A stretch of 53,846 nucleotides of DNA from assembly GCF_016937615.1 (NCBI RefSeq), contig NZ_JAFHKI010000092.1, positions 1 to 53,846 of the forward strand, read 5' to 3'. The notes beneath the pieces were generated by a model that did not search any database, was not told the origin of the DNA, and was given only the letters and a program-made list of their open reading frames with translations. A program made the translations under genes and the position numbers. Below, piece after piece: positions 33,662 through 41,805 of this stretch. The stretch is from Pseudomonas lactucae. GTDB lineage: Bacteria > Pseudomonadota > Gammaproteobacteria > Pseudomonadales > Pseudomonadaceae. Positions within the stretch are counted from its first letter, which is position 1, and each line of letters starts with the position of its first letter.

Positions 33662-33689
33662 GCCGTCCTTGTTTATAGACAAGGACGGC
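33662..33689 (+). promoter_or_regulatory. Perfect 11-bp hairpin after the small ORF
   Basis: GCCGTCCTTGT and ACAAGGACGGC pair perfectly around TTATAG, 7 bases after the stop codon. There is no T-run, so it is more likely a transcript-stabilising or partly attenuating structure that raises the small ORF's message above rspB than a full terminator. Confidence 0.6.
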
Positions 33690-33718
33690 CTCCCTCCATC
33701 CCCAGCCTGAGGTCCTGT

Positions 33719-34081
33719 ATGAAAATAGAACGTCCACTTCATCAGGAAAATACAGACAGCCTTACACGTCACAATGATCAGAACCCGTCATCCTCCCATT
33801 ACGAAGACACGAATTTCTTTGCTTCACTGCTGGAGCCTTCCACGAGGCCGATCAACCCAGCGCCAGCATCAAGTGGTGTCACGGCTGCCGCCCTGAACTA
33901 TTTAGACAAATCGTCGAGTGAAATGAAAAAAAGCCTGAAAGCCTTCAACTCCGAACTCAGCGAAAAACACCGACTCAGCTATTCATCTCACCTGTCAAAC
34001 ACGATGCTGATGACGCAAATGCTGGTCAAGAGCGTGGGAAAAGGTGCCCAACTCATCGAAAAAATCAGCAATTTGCAGTAG
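33719..34081 (+). CDS. rspB: Type III secretion inner rod protein (HrpB/SctI)
   Basis: A 120-residue protein in the HrpB position. The N-terminus is polar and likely disordered. The C-terminus is the helical region typical of SctI rods (SSHLSNTMLMTQMLVKSVGKGAQLIEKI). The rod joins the basal body to the needle or pilus and takes part in substrate switching. It is 6 bases before rscJ. Confidence 0.82.
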   Translation: MKIERPLHQENTDSLTRHNDQNPSSSHYEDTNFFASLLEPSTRPINPAPASSGVTAAALNYLDKSSSEMKKSLKAFNSELSEKHRLSYSSHLSNTMLMTQMLVKSVGKGAQLIEKISNLQ

Positions 34082-34087
34082 GTCACC

Positions 34088-34855
34088 ATGATTCGCATTT
34101 TGTCCACGGGGTTGGTTTTATCGCTGATGTTATGGCTCTCGGGCTGCTCTGAAAGTGTTGAACTTCATCGACAACTTTCCGAACAGGAAGCCAATGAGGT
34201 CATCGCGGAGCTGGCAGACAAGCACATACGTGCGCAAAAGGTTCCTGCCAAGGACGGTGTCGTTGTTCGTGTCAATGCACCTGACATCAGTCGCGCCGTT
34301 CGCACGCTGGAAGCTGCGGGACTTCCTCGGATGGCCCGCACGACAATGGGAGATACCTTTCGTAAAGAAGGCGTTATTTCCACACCAATGGAGGAGCGCG
34401 CTCGCTACATCTACGCACTGTCTCAAGAGTTGGAGGCCACCCTGTCCAATATCGATGGCGTTATCGTCGCCCGGGTGCACGTGGTGCTGCCCGAACGTGT
34501 TGCACCGGGTGAACCCGTCCAACCCGCGTCCGCTTCGGTGTTTATCAAACACGACCCGAGGCTTGAACCTGATAACATCCGGGCACGTGTGCGCCGAATG
34601 GTTGCCAGCAGCATCCCCGGCATGACGAGCGCAACCGAAAACTCACAAAAACTGACAGTCATCTTTGTTCCGGCAGCGGCTTATCAGGAGCAGCAACGGC
34701 TGAGCTATTTCGGCCCGTTCCTGCTTCCCGAGCAGGACCTCATGTTTTGGCGCGTCACTGCACTACTGACCCTCCTCGCCGGCGCAATGACCGTCTTGGC
34801 TGTGGTGTTCTGGTACAGACGCAGGCAGCGTACGCAGGCGGTAACCAATGAGTGA
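34088..34855 (+). CDS. rscJ: Type III secretion inner-membrane ring lipoprotein (HrcJ/SctJ)
   Basis: A 255-residue YscJ/FliF-family lipoprotein. The lipobox is WLSGC (Cys20), two periplasmic ring-building domains follow (EANEVIAELADKHIRAQKV, ...VARVHVVLPER, ...ASVFIKHDP), and a single membrane segment lies near residues 218-242, followed by a basic tail. It forms the inner ring of the basal body. It overlaps rspD by 8 bases. Confidence 0.95.
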   Translation: MIRILSTGLVLSLMLWLSGCSESVELHRQLSEQEANEVIAELADKHIRAQKVPAKDGVVVRVNAPDISRAVRTLEAAGLPRMARTTMGDTFRKEGVISTPMEERARYIYALSQELEATLSNIDGVIVARVHVVLPERVAPGEPVQPASASVFIKHDPRLEPDNIRARVRRMVASSIPGMTSATENSQKLTVIFVPAAAYQEQQRLSYFGPFLLPEQDLMFWRVTALLTLLAGAMTVLAVVFWYRRRQRTQAVTNE

Positions 34856-35390
34856 GCCACTGGCATGGGCGCGCTGGTGGTTTTACCCTTGGAACCACGC
34901 CCATGACGGGTGGGAAGAACTTAAATCGGTCCGGGTGGATGCCCTGTGCCGCGCTGAGCATGTTCGGGCAAGCATCGCCTTGAACATCGCCCCTTCTCCG
35001 CCGCCTCCCCCTCATCTCACGATTCTTCGACTGGCGCTTGCCTCCAACGAGCAATTGCAGCAGATGCTGGCACTGCTGGGACATATTTGCCACAGCTCCT
35101 TCGATGGGGCTGTGAGCGAAGCCCAGCACTTATGGTGCATGCGCCTTTCCAAGGCGATAACGGTCGACACCCTGCTACCCAGCCATGCCGATCCCTTGCA
35201 GCTGATGCTGGTCTGGGTGGACCCGGCCGTTTGGCAGCGTCTTCGGCTGCGATTTGCCCCACAGCGCGTATTGCAGCTGGAAGCACAACGCCCTGCTCTG
35301 CACGAGACACACGGGCGATTGGATACGTTATGGAAAGCACTGGTCTGGCGGGTCACGTCGCCCATTGACGAAGACTACCGAACCCCATAA
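34848..35390 (+). CDS. rspD: Type III secretion accessory protein (HrpD/SctK-like)
   Basis: A 180-residue soluble protein between rscJ and rspE, in the place and of the size of HrpD. It starts MSEPLAWARWWFYPWNHAHDGW and has a Pro-rich stretch near residue 50. SctK-type proteins link the sorting platform to the inner ring. The call rests mainly on position. Confidence 0.78.
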   Translation: MSEPLAWARWWFYPWNHAHDGWEELKSVRVDALCRAEHVRASIALNIAPSPPPPPHLTILRLALASNEQLQQMLALLGHICHSSFDGAVSEAQHLWCMRLSKAITVDTLLPSHADPLQLMLVWVDPAVWQRLRLRFAPQRVLQLEAQRPALHETHGRLDTLWKALVWRVTSPIDEDYRTP

Positions 35391-35404
35391 AGCAAGGCGC
35401 GATC

Positions 35405-35995
35405 ATGCTCAGACGACGCAAGATTGAATTATACGAAGGTGCCTCTGACTCCACGCAAGTGCTGGTAAAGCGCGAATTGCTTGACCAGAGTACGCGAGCC
35501 AACGAACTGGTGGAACATGCCAAGGCACACGCCGATCAATTGGTCAGCGAGGCCGTGCAGCACCGTGACGCTCTCGCGGAACAGGCGCACATAGCCTTTT
35601 GGCAACGAGCCAACCTCGTGCTGGGACAATGGGAACAGCAGCGAAACAGTATGTGCGAACAACTGGAACGGTACGCGGCGGCAATCGCCAGCCAAGCGTA
35701 TCGCTGTTTGTTGGACGACGTCCCACCCACTGCACGCCTCACCGCGCTGGTCAGGCAACTGGCAGCCAATCAACTGCCCGTGGTCCAGGCCACCTTGCTG
35801 TGCCATCCCGCTGAGCGCAATGACCTGGAACACTGCCTTATCGCCCTGGACATCACGCTTTGGGCTCTACGGCCTGACGAAAGGATCAAACAGCAGACGC
35901 TGGTGTTGGAAACGGCTGAAGGTGATTTTCACATCGACTGGTATTTGCTGCGTGACATGCTGTTGATACGTGAAGCACCGCAGTCAAGTCCGTAG
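35405..35995 (+). CDS. rspE: Type III secretion ATPase stator (HrpE/SctL)
   Basis: A 196-residue HrpE/YscL/FliH-family protein. A long charged helix (about 25-105, DQSTRANELVEHAKAHADQL...) precedes a C-terminal domain that binds the ATPase (rscN). It holds and regulates the ATPase in the sorting platform. It is the last gene of the first operon; a new hrp box follows within 40 bases. Confidence 0.87.
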   Translation: MLRRRKIELYEGASDSTQVLVKRELLDQSTRANELVEHAKAHADQLVSEAVQHRDALAEQAHIAFWQRANLVLGQWEQQRNSMCEQLERYAAAIASQAYRCLLDDVPPTARLTALVRQLAANQLPVVQATLLCHPAERNDLEHCLIALDITLWALRPDERIKQQTLVLETAEGDFHIDWYLLRDMLLIREAPQSSP

Positions 35996-36033
35996 CCTCT
36001 CGCGACCGACGTTTCAAAAAGTCGGGCTCAGGT

Positions 36034-36062
36034 GGAACTGGTGGCAATCCATATGCCACACA
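36034..36062 (+). promoter_or_regulatory. hrp box of the rspF-rspG-rscC-rspT operon
   Basis: GGAACT (36034-36039), 16 bases, CCACACA (36056-36062), 27 bases before the rspF start. Same variant -35 and same -10 as the site at 33350. Confidence 0.82.
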
Positions 36063-36089
36063 GCACACACACATCTTGAGTAAATATCC

Positions 36090-36305
36090 ATGGAAAATTT
36101 CGGTGCCCAGAGAAACCACCTGTTTAGACAAGCCACCCTTAAATCGGACCGGCTGGATAAGCTTTTAGAGGAACCGAGAACCCTGGATGGGGACGTCTCT
36201 TTTTTTGAACAGGTCAGGAACCAACGCATGGCCTTGTTTGCTTATAACGAGCAAGTCCGTGCGGAACATATGCTGCTCAAAACTGCGCTTGATGGCGTTC
36301 AGTAA
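36090..36305 (+). CDS. rspF: Small Hrp protein HrpF-like
   Basis: A 71-residue, charged, probably helical protein (MENFGAQRNHLFRQATL...). It is first in the operon, in the place and of the size of P. syringae HrpF, which is needed for secretion and may act as a chaperone for a small subunit. It overlaps rspG by 14 bases. Identification is by position and size. Confidence 0.75.
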   Translation: MENFGAQRNHLFRQATLKSDRLDKLLEEPRTLDGDVSFFEQVRNQRMALFAYNEQVRAEHMLLKTALDGVQ

Positions 36306-36564
36306 TTTGAATGAGCTGATTGCAGGTTGGAGGCCTCCCAGGGAGTTCAGCCTCAGCTCTTTTCAGGACACTTGCGCCCAGGCCCCGGCCACTGGCGAAT
36401 TATGCCGGGTTCGCGGCCTGCGGGACGGACGAGACGCGAGTCTCCAGTCCAACGGCGTCACACCGTTGCTGAATCAACGTGATATCTGGCGCGCAACAGT
36501 GACGCACCAGGCCGCTCAAGCCCTGAAACGCCCCTCCTCGCCGCTATGCTCGGTGGCGCTCTAA
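36292..36564 (+). CDS. rspG: HrpG-like protein
   Basis: A 90-residue protein starting at ATG 36292 inside the end of rspF (MAFSNLNELIAGWRPP...). It stands where HrpG is found in P. syringae, where HrpG binds the anti-activator HrpV. It seems shorter than the P. syringae protein as I remember it, and there is no hrpV gene in this cluster. A readthrough reading from 36187 is rejected. Function is unproven. Confidence 0.6.
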   Translation: MAFSNLNELIAGWRPPREFSLSSFQDTCAQAPATGELCRVRGLRDGRDASLQSNGVTPLLNQRDIWRATVTHQAAQALKRPSSPLCSVAL

Positions 36565-36578
36565 ACAGAGAACTCAAC

Positions 36579-38720
36579 ATGTACAACAAGACTGACAAGC
36601 ATTTGGGCTTGTGCCGCCCCTTGCCCATAAACCTGTCCAGACCAACACCCTGGCGCGGCCTCTTGATACTGCCCTGGTTGCTGGCGCCCACGGCGGGCAG
36701 CTTCGCCGCGATCCCACCCGAATGGAAAAACACCGCCTACGCCTATGAAGCCGAACACAAACCCTTGCGCGAAGTGCTTGAAGACTTTGCCCAGACCTTT
36801 GGCACGCAACTGCAGGTGGAGGGTCTGCTGGAAGGTAACGTCAACGGTAAGATACGCGCCAATACTCCGCAGTCGATGCTCGATCGGCTGGGCGTAGAGC
36901 ACCGTTTTCAGTGGTACCTGTACAACAACACTCTGTATATCAGCACCCTGGACCAGCAAGAATCGGCACGCCTGGAGGTCTCTTCCGAAACCCTTGCCGA
37001 CCTCAAGCAGGCATTGACCGATATCGGCCTGCTGGACAGTCGTTTCGGTTGGGGCGAACTGCCTGAGGACGGTGTCGTGCTGGTCTCCGGCCCGCGGCGC
37101 TATATCGAACAGATCAGGCAATTCAGCAGCCAGCGCCGTACCGCGGATGAAAAACAAAGCGTGCTGAGCTACCCACTGAAGTTCGCCAACGCCACGGACC
37201 GTCAAATAGAGTACCGCAGCGAAAAAATCACCCTCCCAGGCGTTGCCACCATGCTGCGCGGCCTGCTGGAGCCACGCTCAAGCTCGACGCTCTCGGGGCT
37301 GGCACAACGTTCCACCGCCCAGTCCCAGCCTGCACCTGTGATGCCCGCTTTTCCACGCCTGGGCAACCCGTTGCTGGGGCAGATGCTCGGCACAAACGCC
37401 GGCACCGCGCCTGTCGACACCGGCATGGCGATCACGCCTCGGGCACAGGTCAACACCAGCCGAATCCGCGTAGAGGCCGATGTGCACAACAATGCGGTGC
37501 TGATTTATGACGTGCCGGAACGCCAGGCCATGTACCGCGAACTGATCAGTCAGCTCGACATCGCACGAAAGCTAGTGGAAATCGATGCAATCATCCTCGA
37601 CATCGAGCGCACGCAATTGCACGAATTCGGTATCAAGTGGGGCTTCCAGAACAGTCGCTTCCGTGGCGGCGTCAACATGGAGCCCGGCACCTCTTCGCAA
37701 TTGTCGATCAAGCACCGCGACCGTTTCTACGCCGACGTGCGTGCACTGGAATCCCGCGGGCTGGCAACCATGGTGTCCAATCCCTCTGTACTGACCTTGG
37801 AAAACCAACCCGCGGTCATTGATTTCAACCGGACCCAGTACCTGACGGCTGGCCGCGAGAACGCAACCATTTTGCCCATTATCGTGGGTACCAGTTTTCA
37901 GGTAGTGCCCAGGGTCATCACCAGCCGCGGCGGCCACCAGATCCATCTGGCGGTGGATATCGAGGACGGTAACTTTGACGAATCCAATCCGGACCGCCTG
38001 GGCCCGGATGTCCGTCGAGGCAAGGTCAGCACCCAGGCCGTCATGGCGGAAAAGCGCTCGCTGGTCGTCGGAGGGTTCCACGTCACGGAAAGTACCGACA
38101 AACAAAACAAGGTCCCGCTGCTGGGAGATATACCGCTGCTGGGCAAGGCTCTGTTCTCCTCGACCGAACGCCAGAACAACCGACGCGAACGGCTGTTTAT
38201 TCTTACCCCGCGCGTCATCGGCGATCAGTCCGATCCTTCGCGCTACTTGCCGGCGGACGATCAAGTCGAGCTGCAGGCAGCGCTCAAGCCCTTGGCCAGG
38301 CGCCTGGCGCCGCACCAGCCGGTCATCAACCGCAGCGATATCACCAGCACCCTGGCGCACCTGGTCAGTGGCGAAATACCCAAGGCCTTCAAGGCCTCGC
38401 CGATGCCTCTGGCGCTGGGCACCTTGTGCAACACCCGCGATTTGCTGGCGCTGAACAGCGAACGCGGCCAATGGTATGCCGGCCCGCAGTACAACGTAGC
38501 GGTGGTGGTAGTGCGTAACCAGTTCACGCGCAATGTGCGTATTGATGAAAAGGAATGCAGCAATTCCCAGACGCTGGCAGTTGCCGTCTGGCCAAATGCC
38601 TGGCTCAAGCCGGGAGAGGAAGCGGAGGTATTTATCGCCATGCGTCCGGTGTCGAAGGATGAACACCTCGGCGTGCCCCGCCCTTCCCTGATCACTCCAC
38701 CCCAGAAGGCCGTACGATGA
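36579..38720 (+). CDS. rscC: Type III secretion outer-membrane secretin (HrcC/SctC)
   Basis: A 713-residue secretin. After a signal sequence (LILPWLLAPTAGSFA) come N0/N1 ring domains (AYEAEHKPLREVLEDFAQTFG), an N3-type domain and the secretin core (KLVEIDAIILDIERTQLHEFGIKWG, VGTSFQVVPRV, EKRSLVVGGFHVTES, PLLGDIPLLGKALF). It forms the gated outer-membrane ring. The C-terminal extension of about 140 residues is as in Hrp1 secretins. I choose ATG 36579 (AGAGAA before it) over 36546, which lies within rspG. It overlaps rspT by 4 bases. Confidence 0.94.
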   Translation: MYNKTDKHLGLCRPLPINLSRPTPWRGLLILPWLLAPTAGSFAAIPPEWKNTAYAYEAEHKPLREVLEDFAQTFGTQLQVEGLLEGNVNGKIRANTPQSMLDRLGVEHRFQWYLYNNTLYISTLDQQESARLEVSSETLADLKQALTDIGLLDSRFGWGELPEDGVVLVSGPRRYIEQIRQFSSQRRTADEKQSVLSYPLKFANATDRQIEYRSEKITLPGVATMLRGLLEPRSSSTLSGLAQRSTAQSQPAPVMPAFPRLGNPLLGQMLGTNAGTAPVDTGMAITPRAQVNTSRIRVEADVHNNAVLIYDVPERQAMYRELISQLDIARKLVEIDAIILDIERTQLHEFGIKWGFQNSRFRGGVNMEPGTSSQLSIKHRDRFYADVRALESRGLATMVSNPSVLTLENQPAVIDFNRTQYLTAGRENATILPIIVGTSFQVVPRVITSRGGHQIHLAVDIEDGNFDESNPDRLGPDVRRGKVSTQAVMAEKRSLVVGGFHVTESTDKQNKVPLLGDIPLLGKALFSSTERQNNRRERLFILTPRVIGDQSDPSRYLPADDQVELQAALKPLARRLAPHQPVINRSDITSTLAHLVSGEIPKAFKASPMPLALGTLCNTRDLLALNSERGQWYAGPQYNVAVVVVRNQFTRNVRIDEKECSNSQTLAVAVWPNAWLKPGEEAEVFIAMRPVSKDEHLGVPRPSLITPPQKAVR

Positions 38721-38920
38721 AACACCGTTTGCTTTACGTCACCCTGATCGGCGCAGCGCTGCTTGCCGCCGGCTGTACACCGACCTGTAAGGGCGACTCC
38801 TGCTCTCGCCCGCAGTCGAACAAGGACAAGCTGGTGATCTGGTGGCCGCCGCAGATGCGCGTCGAGCCTGGCCCCGCCGGGGAGCGGGCGGATTATCAGA
38901 CGGTGTCGCTGGAACGTTGA
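38717..38920 (+). CDS. rspT: Small lipoprotein HrpT-like, secretin pilotin candidate
   Basis: A 67-residue lipoprotein with lipobox LLAAGC (Cys20), starting within the rscC stop codon (ATGA). HrpT in P. syringae is an outer-membrane lipoprotein thought to help the secretin assemble. It ends the operon; the usual next gene, hrpV, is absent because rscU converges 67 bases later. Confidence 0.85.
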   Translation: MKHRLLYVTLIGAALLAAGCTPTCKGDSCSRPQSNKDKLVIWWPPQMRVEPGPAGERADYQTVSLER

Positions 38921-38927
38921 GAACGCC

Positions 38928-38952
38928 GGGTGGGCGGCGCTGCCGCTCACCC
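38928..38952. terminator. Hairpin between convergent rspT and rscU
   Basis: GGGTGGGCGGC pairs with GCCGCTCACCC (11 pairs, one G-U) around a 3-base loop. There is no T-run, but its place between two convergent operons suggests two-way termination. Confidence 0.55.
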
Positions 38953-38987
38953 AAGGCGCGTGCCTGGCAGACTGCTGCTTGGGGTGA

Positions 38988-40085
38988 CTAACGCTGGTCA
39001 AGCTCCGGCAATTGGAGGGTATCACGCTTGGCTTCATCATCCAGCTCACGCAAGGTCCGGTAGATCAACGCCACGGCCTGCAAGGTTTCACGGGGAATGT
39101 TGGCACCCAGTTTTTTCGTATACAGCGTCCGGGCGAGCCACACACACTGGATCACGGGCACGTCAGCCGCTTTTGCACGGGCAATCAACCGACGCGCGTC
39201 GGCGTCGGTCCCCTTGTCCACCAGTAAAGGCAGTGGCGTTTTACCGGGGCGGTAATACAAGGCCACGGCAAAGTGCGTCGGGTTGACCACCAGCATGTCC
39301 GCCTCCTCCAGCTTGGGCAGCTTGACCTTCGGTTCCTCCTGCGCCAACTGATAAGCCAACGCGCGGCGCTGGCCTTTCACGTTCGGATCGCCCTCCATGT
39401 CCTTGTACTCTTTGATGACCTCGACTTGGGTCATGCGCATGCGCTTGGCGAAGAAATGTTTCTGCAACGCCAGGTCGATCAGCGCCAGCACCAGTAACAG
39501 CCCAAGGCAGGCATGCAGCAGATAGCGGAACAGCACGATCAGCGCCAACAGGTAGCTTTGCAGATCGCTGGTCGCCAGGTTGATCAGCGCTCCCAAGGAA
39601 GGCCAGACCACCAGGTAAACAACCAACCCCAGCAGAAACGCTTTGAAGATGCTCATCAGCAGGTTCATCAGCGACTGGGCAGAGAACATTTGCTTGAGTT
39701 GGCTGAGCGGATTAAGGCGTTTGAAATCGAGCTTCAAGGTCTCTGGGGCAAATAAGATTCCGAACTGCATCCAACTGCTGATCAGCTTAACCGTGATCGC
39801 CACCCCCACCATCAGCAGCGCAAATGAGAAAAATACCAGCAGGCCCTCCAACAGCACTTCTTCCAGCGTTCTTACAAAGGGCTGAGTCAGGCGCGACATC
39901 GGTAGCACTATCAGTTGCTGGAAACGCTGCAAACTCGTCTCGGCGGTGAATAACGCAATTTCGCTGATGGCCGTGAGCACCAACAACTTGCCCACATCCT
40001 GGCTTTGAGCGACTTGGCCTTTCTTGCGTTGGTCACGCAGCTTCTTGGCAGACGCCGGGTGTTTTTTCTCGCCGGAGTCACTCAT
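38988..40085 (-). CDS. rscU: Type III secretion export-switch protein (HrcU/SctU)
   Basis: A 365-residue FlhB/YscU-family membrane protein: four membrane segments in the first 210 residues, then a cytoplasmic domain with the self-cleavage motif NPTH at 268-271. Cleavage there changes which substrates are exported. It is the last gene of the long minus-strand operon and overlaps rscT by 4 bases. Confidence 0.95.
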   Translation of the reverse strand: MSDSGEKKHPASAKKLRDQRKKGQVAQSQDVGKLLVLTAISEIALFTAETSLQRFQQLIVLPMSRLTQPFVRTLEEVLLEGLLVFFSFALLMVGVAITVKLISSWMQFGILFAPETLKLDFKRLNPLSQLKQMFSAQSLMNLLMSIFKAFLLGLVVYLVVWPSLGALINLATSDLQSYLLALIVLFRYLLHACLGLLLVLALIDLALQKHFFAKRMRMTQVEVIKEYKDMEGDPNVKGQRRALAYQLAQEEPKVKLPKLEEADMLVVNPTHFAVALYYRPGKTPLPLLVDKGTDADARRLIARAKAADVPVIQCVWLARTLYTKKLGANIPRETLQAVALIYRTLRELDDEAKRDTLQLPELDQR

Positions 40086-40876
40086 GGCATCGCCGCCCGG
40101 AACAACAGTCCCAGTGAGTGTTTAAGGTCGCTCAGTTGGCTCATCCTGCCGACGATCAAATCCTGCAGCAGCGCAAAGTAGAGCAATAGAATCCCGATGC
40201 CCGCCAGGCACTTGACCGGTGGCGCCAGCGTACTCACCTGTAACTGTTGGCTGTAGACCCCCAGCAGCGCAATGCCGAACTCCAGCAACAGCAGGACCGC
40301 GATGAAGGGCGCTGCGTAGAGCATCATATGCGTGAAGGTGTCACCCAGCAGGTCGACAAACAGGCTCATTCCATTGGCCGCCGGAAGCGGAAACCACACC
40401 GTGGGCGGCCATATCCGGTAGCTGTCCCAGATCACTTGGGTCAACGCCCCCAAGCCCAGGGTGACCATCAACAGAAAGATCGCCAACTGCTTGAACAAGT
40501 GCCCGACCGGTGTCGCGTCCGGCCCCAGTGAGGGATTAAGCTGCCCGCCGGCCAAGGCTCCGCGCTGGTTATCCAGCAATGCCCCCACCGACTCGAACAT
40601 CCAGAACGGCATCGACAGCAGCACCCCCAGCAGCAAGCCCAGGGCTATCTCCTTGAGCACCAGGGCACTGAGCATCAGTGCCGAGTAGTCCAGGCCTTCC
40701 AGCGCCGTGTGGATTCCGGGGGCGGGCATTAGCGCCATGACCATCACAATCGTATGCCTGGGCATGCCGCGTATATGCTGAAAACAAAACGCGGCCACCA
40801 GAAAGGCGCAGGGATAGATACGCGCCATGCCAATGACCAGGCTAGGCAGGAACTCAAGATACAACAGCACAGGCAA
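40082..40876 (-). CDS. rscT: Type III secretion export-gate protein (HrcT/SctT)
   Basis: A 264-residue, very hydrophobic FliR/YscT-family protein (MPVLLYLEFLPSLVIGMARIYP..., LAGIGILLLYFALLQDL). With SctR and SctS it forms the helical export gate. It is 4 bases after rscS. Confidence 0.94.
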   Translation of the reverse strand: MPVLLYLEFLPSLVIGMARIYPCAFLVAAFCFQHIRGMPRHTIVMVMALMPAPGIHTALEGLDYSALMLSALVLKEIALGLLLGVLLSMPFWMFESVGALLDNQRGALAGGQLNPSLGPDATPVGHLFKQLAIFLLMVTLGLGALTQVIWDSYRIWPPTVWFPLPAANGMSLFVDLLGDTFTHMMLYAAPFIAVLLLLEFGIALLGVYSQQLQVSTLAPPVKCLAGIGILLLYFALLQDLIVGRMSQLSDLKHSLGLLFRAAMP

Positions 40877-40880
40877 GCCC

Positions 40881-41144
40881 TCAGTTCAGGCCCGAGCGGC
40901 CGATCATTTCGAAGGTCAGGTTGATCAGTTGAATCAACTCCACGCCAATCCAGCGACCGGTCATGATCAGCGTGACGCCCACCGCCACCAGCTTGATGCC
41001 AAAGGGCAGCGTCTGGTCCTGCACCTGCATCAGCGCCTGCACCAGCGAGGTCAGCACGCCGACCACCACGGCCACGATCAGCGGCGGCGCCGACAGTACA
41101 ACCACCAGCAACATGCCCTGCTTGAACAGCACGATCGGTTCCAT
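40881..41144 (-). CDS. rscS: Type III secretion export-gate protein (HrcS/SctS)
   Basis: An 87-residue protein with two membrane segments and the FliQ/YscS pattern (LVVVLSAPPLIVAVVVGVLTSLVQ, QVQDQTLPFGIKL). Several copies complete the export gate. It is 7 bases after rscR. Confidence 0.95.
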   Translation of the reverse strand: MEPIVLFKQGMLLVVVLSAPPLIVAVVVGVLTSLVQALMQVQDQTLPFGIKLVAVGVTLIMTGRWIGVELIQLINLTFEMIGRSGLN

Positions 41145-41151
41145 AAGCCAC

Positions 41152-41805
41152 TCAGAGATAGGAAAGGAACAGGCTGTCGAGCAACCGCGACCACCCGGAC
41201 ACCAGAACGAACAGGAGCAATTTGAGCGGCAGGGAAATGGTCATCGGCGAGACCATCTGCATGCCCAGCGCCAGCAGCAGGTTGGAGACGATCAAGTCGA
41301 TCACGATGAACGGGATGTAGATCAGGAAACCGATCTCGAACCCTGCCTGCAGTTGCGACAGTACAAAAGCAGGAATCAGCAGGATCAGGTCTTCGCGCTG
41401 AACTTCCTCGGCCATTTGCGCCGGCCAAAGACGCGCAGTGTTCTCCAGCAGATGCGTCAGCACATCCGGGTCGACATTGCGCAGCATGAATGCGCGCAGC
41501 GGCATGATGGCTTCGCCCCCCGTTTGCAACACCGTTTGCACATTGCTCAGGTCGAGCGGCGAAATCTTGATGCTCTCGGCGATTTCATAGCCCACCGGCG
41601 CCATGATAAACAGCGTCGCCGCCAACGCGATGCCGTTGATGGCCATGCTGGGCGGCACCTGCTGCACACCGATGGCATTACGCGTAATCATCAGCACAAT
41701 CACAATTTTCAGGAACGATGTGCAGATGATCAACAGCATGGGCATCAACGAGAGTGCCCCCAGAAACATCGCGAGAACAAGGGGATCAAGCCCCTGAAGT
41801 ATCAT
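41152..41805 (-). CDS. rscR: Type III secretion export-gate protein (HrcR/SctR)
   Basis: A 217-residue FliP/YscR-family protein, one of the most conserved in the machine: LLIICTSFLKIVIVLMITRNAIG near the start, and FIPFIVIDLIV-like and ISLPLKLLLFVLVSGW segments near the end. It overlaps rscQ by 4 bases. Confidence 0.96.
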   Translation of the reverse strand: MILQGLDPLVLAMFLGALSLMPMLLIICTSFLKIVIVLMITRNAIGVQQVPPSMAINGIALAATLFIMAPVGYEIAESIKISPLDLSNVQTVLQTGGEAIMPLRAFMLRNVDPDVLTHLLENTARLWPAQMAEEVQREDLILLIPAFVLSQLQAGFEIGFLIYIPFIVIDLIVSNLLLALGMQMVSPMTISLPLKLLLFVLVSGWSRLLDSLFLSYL

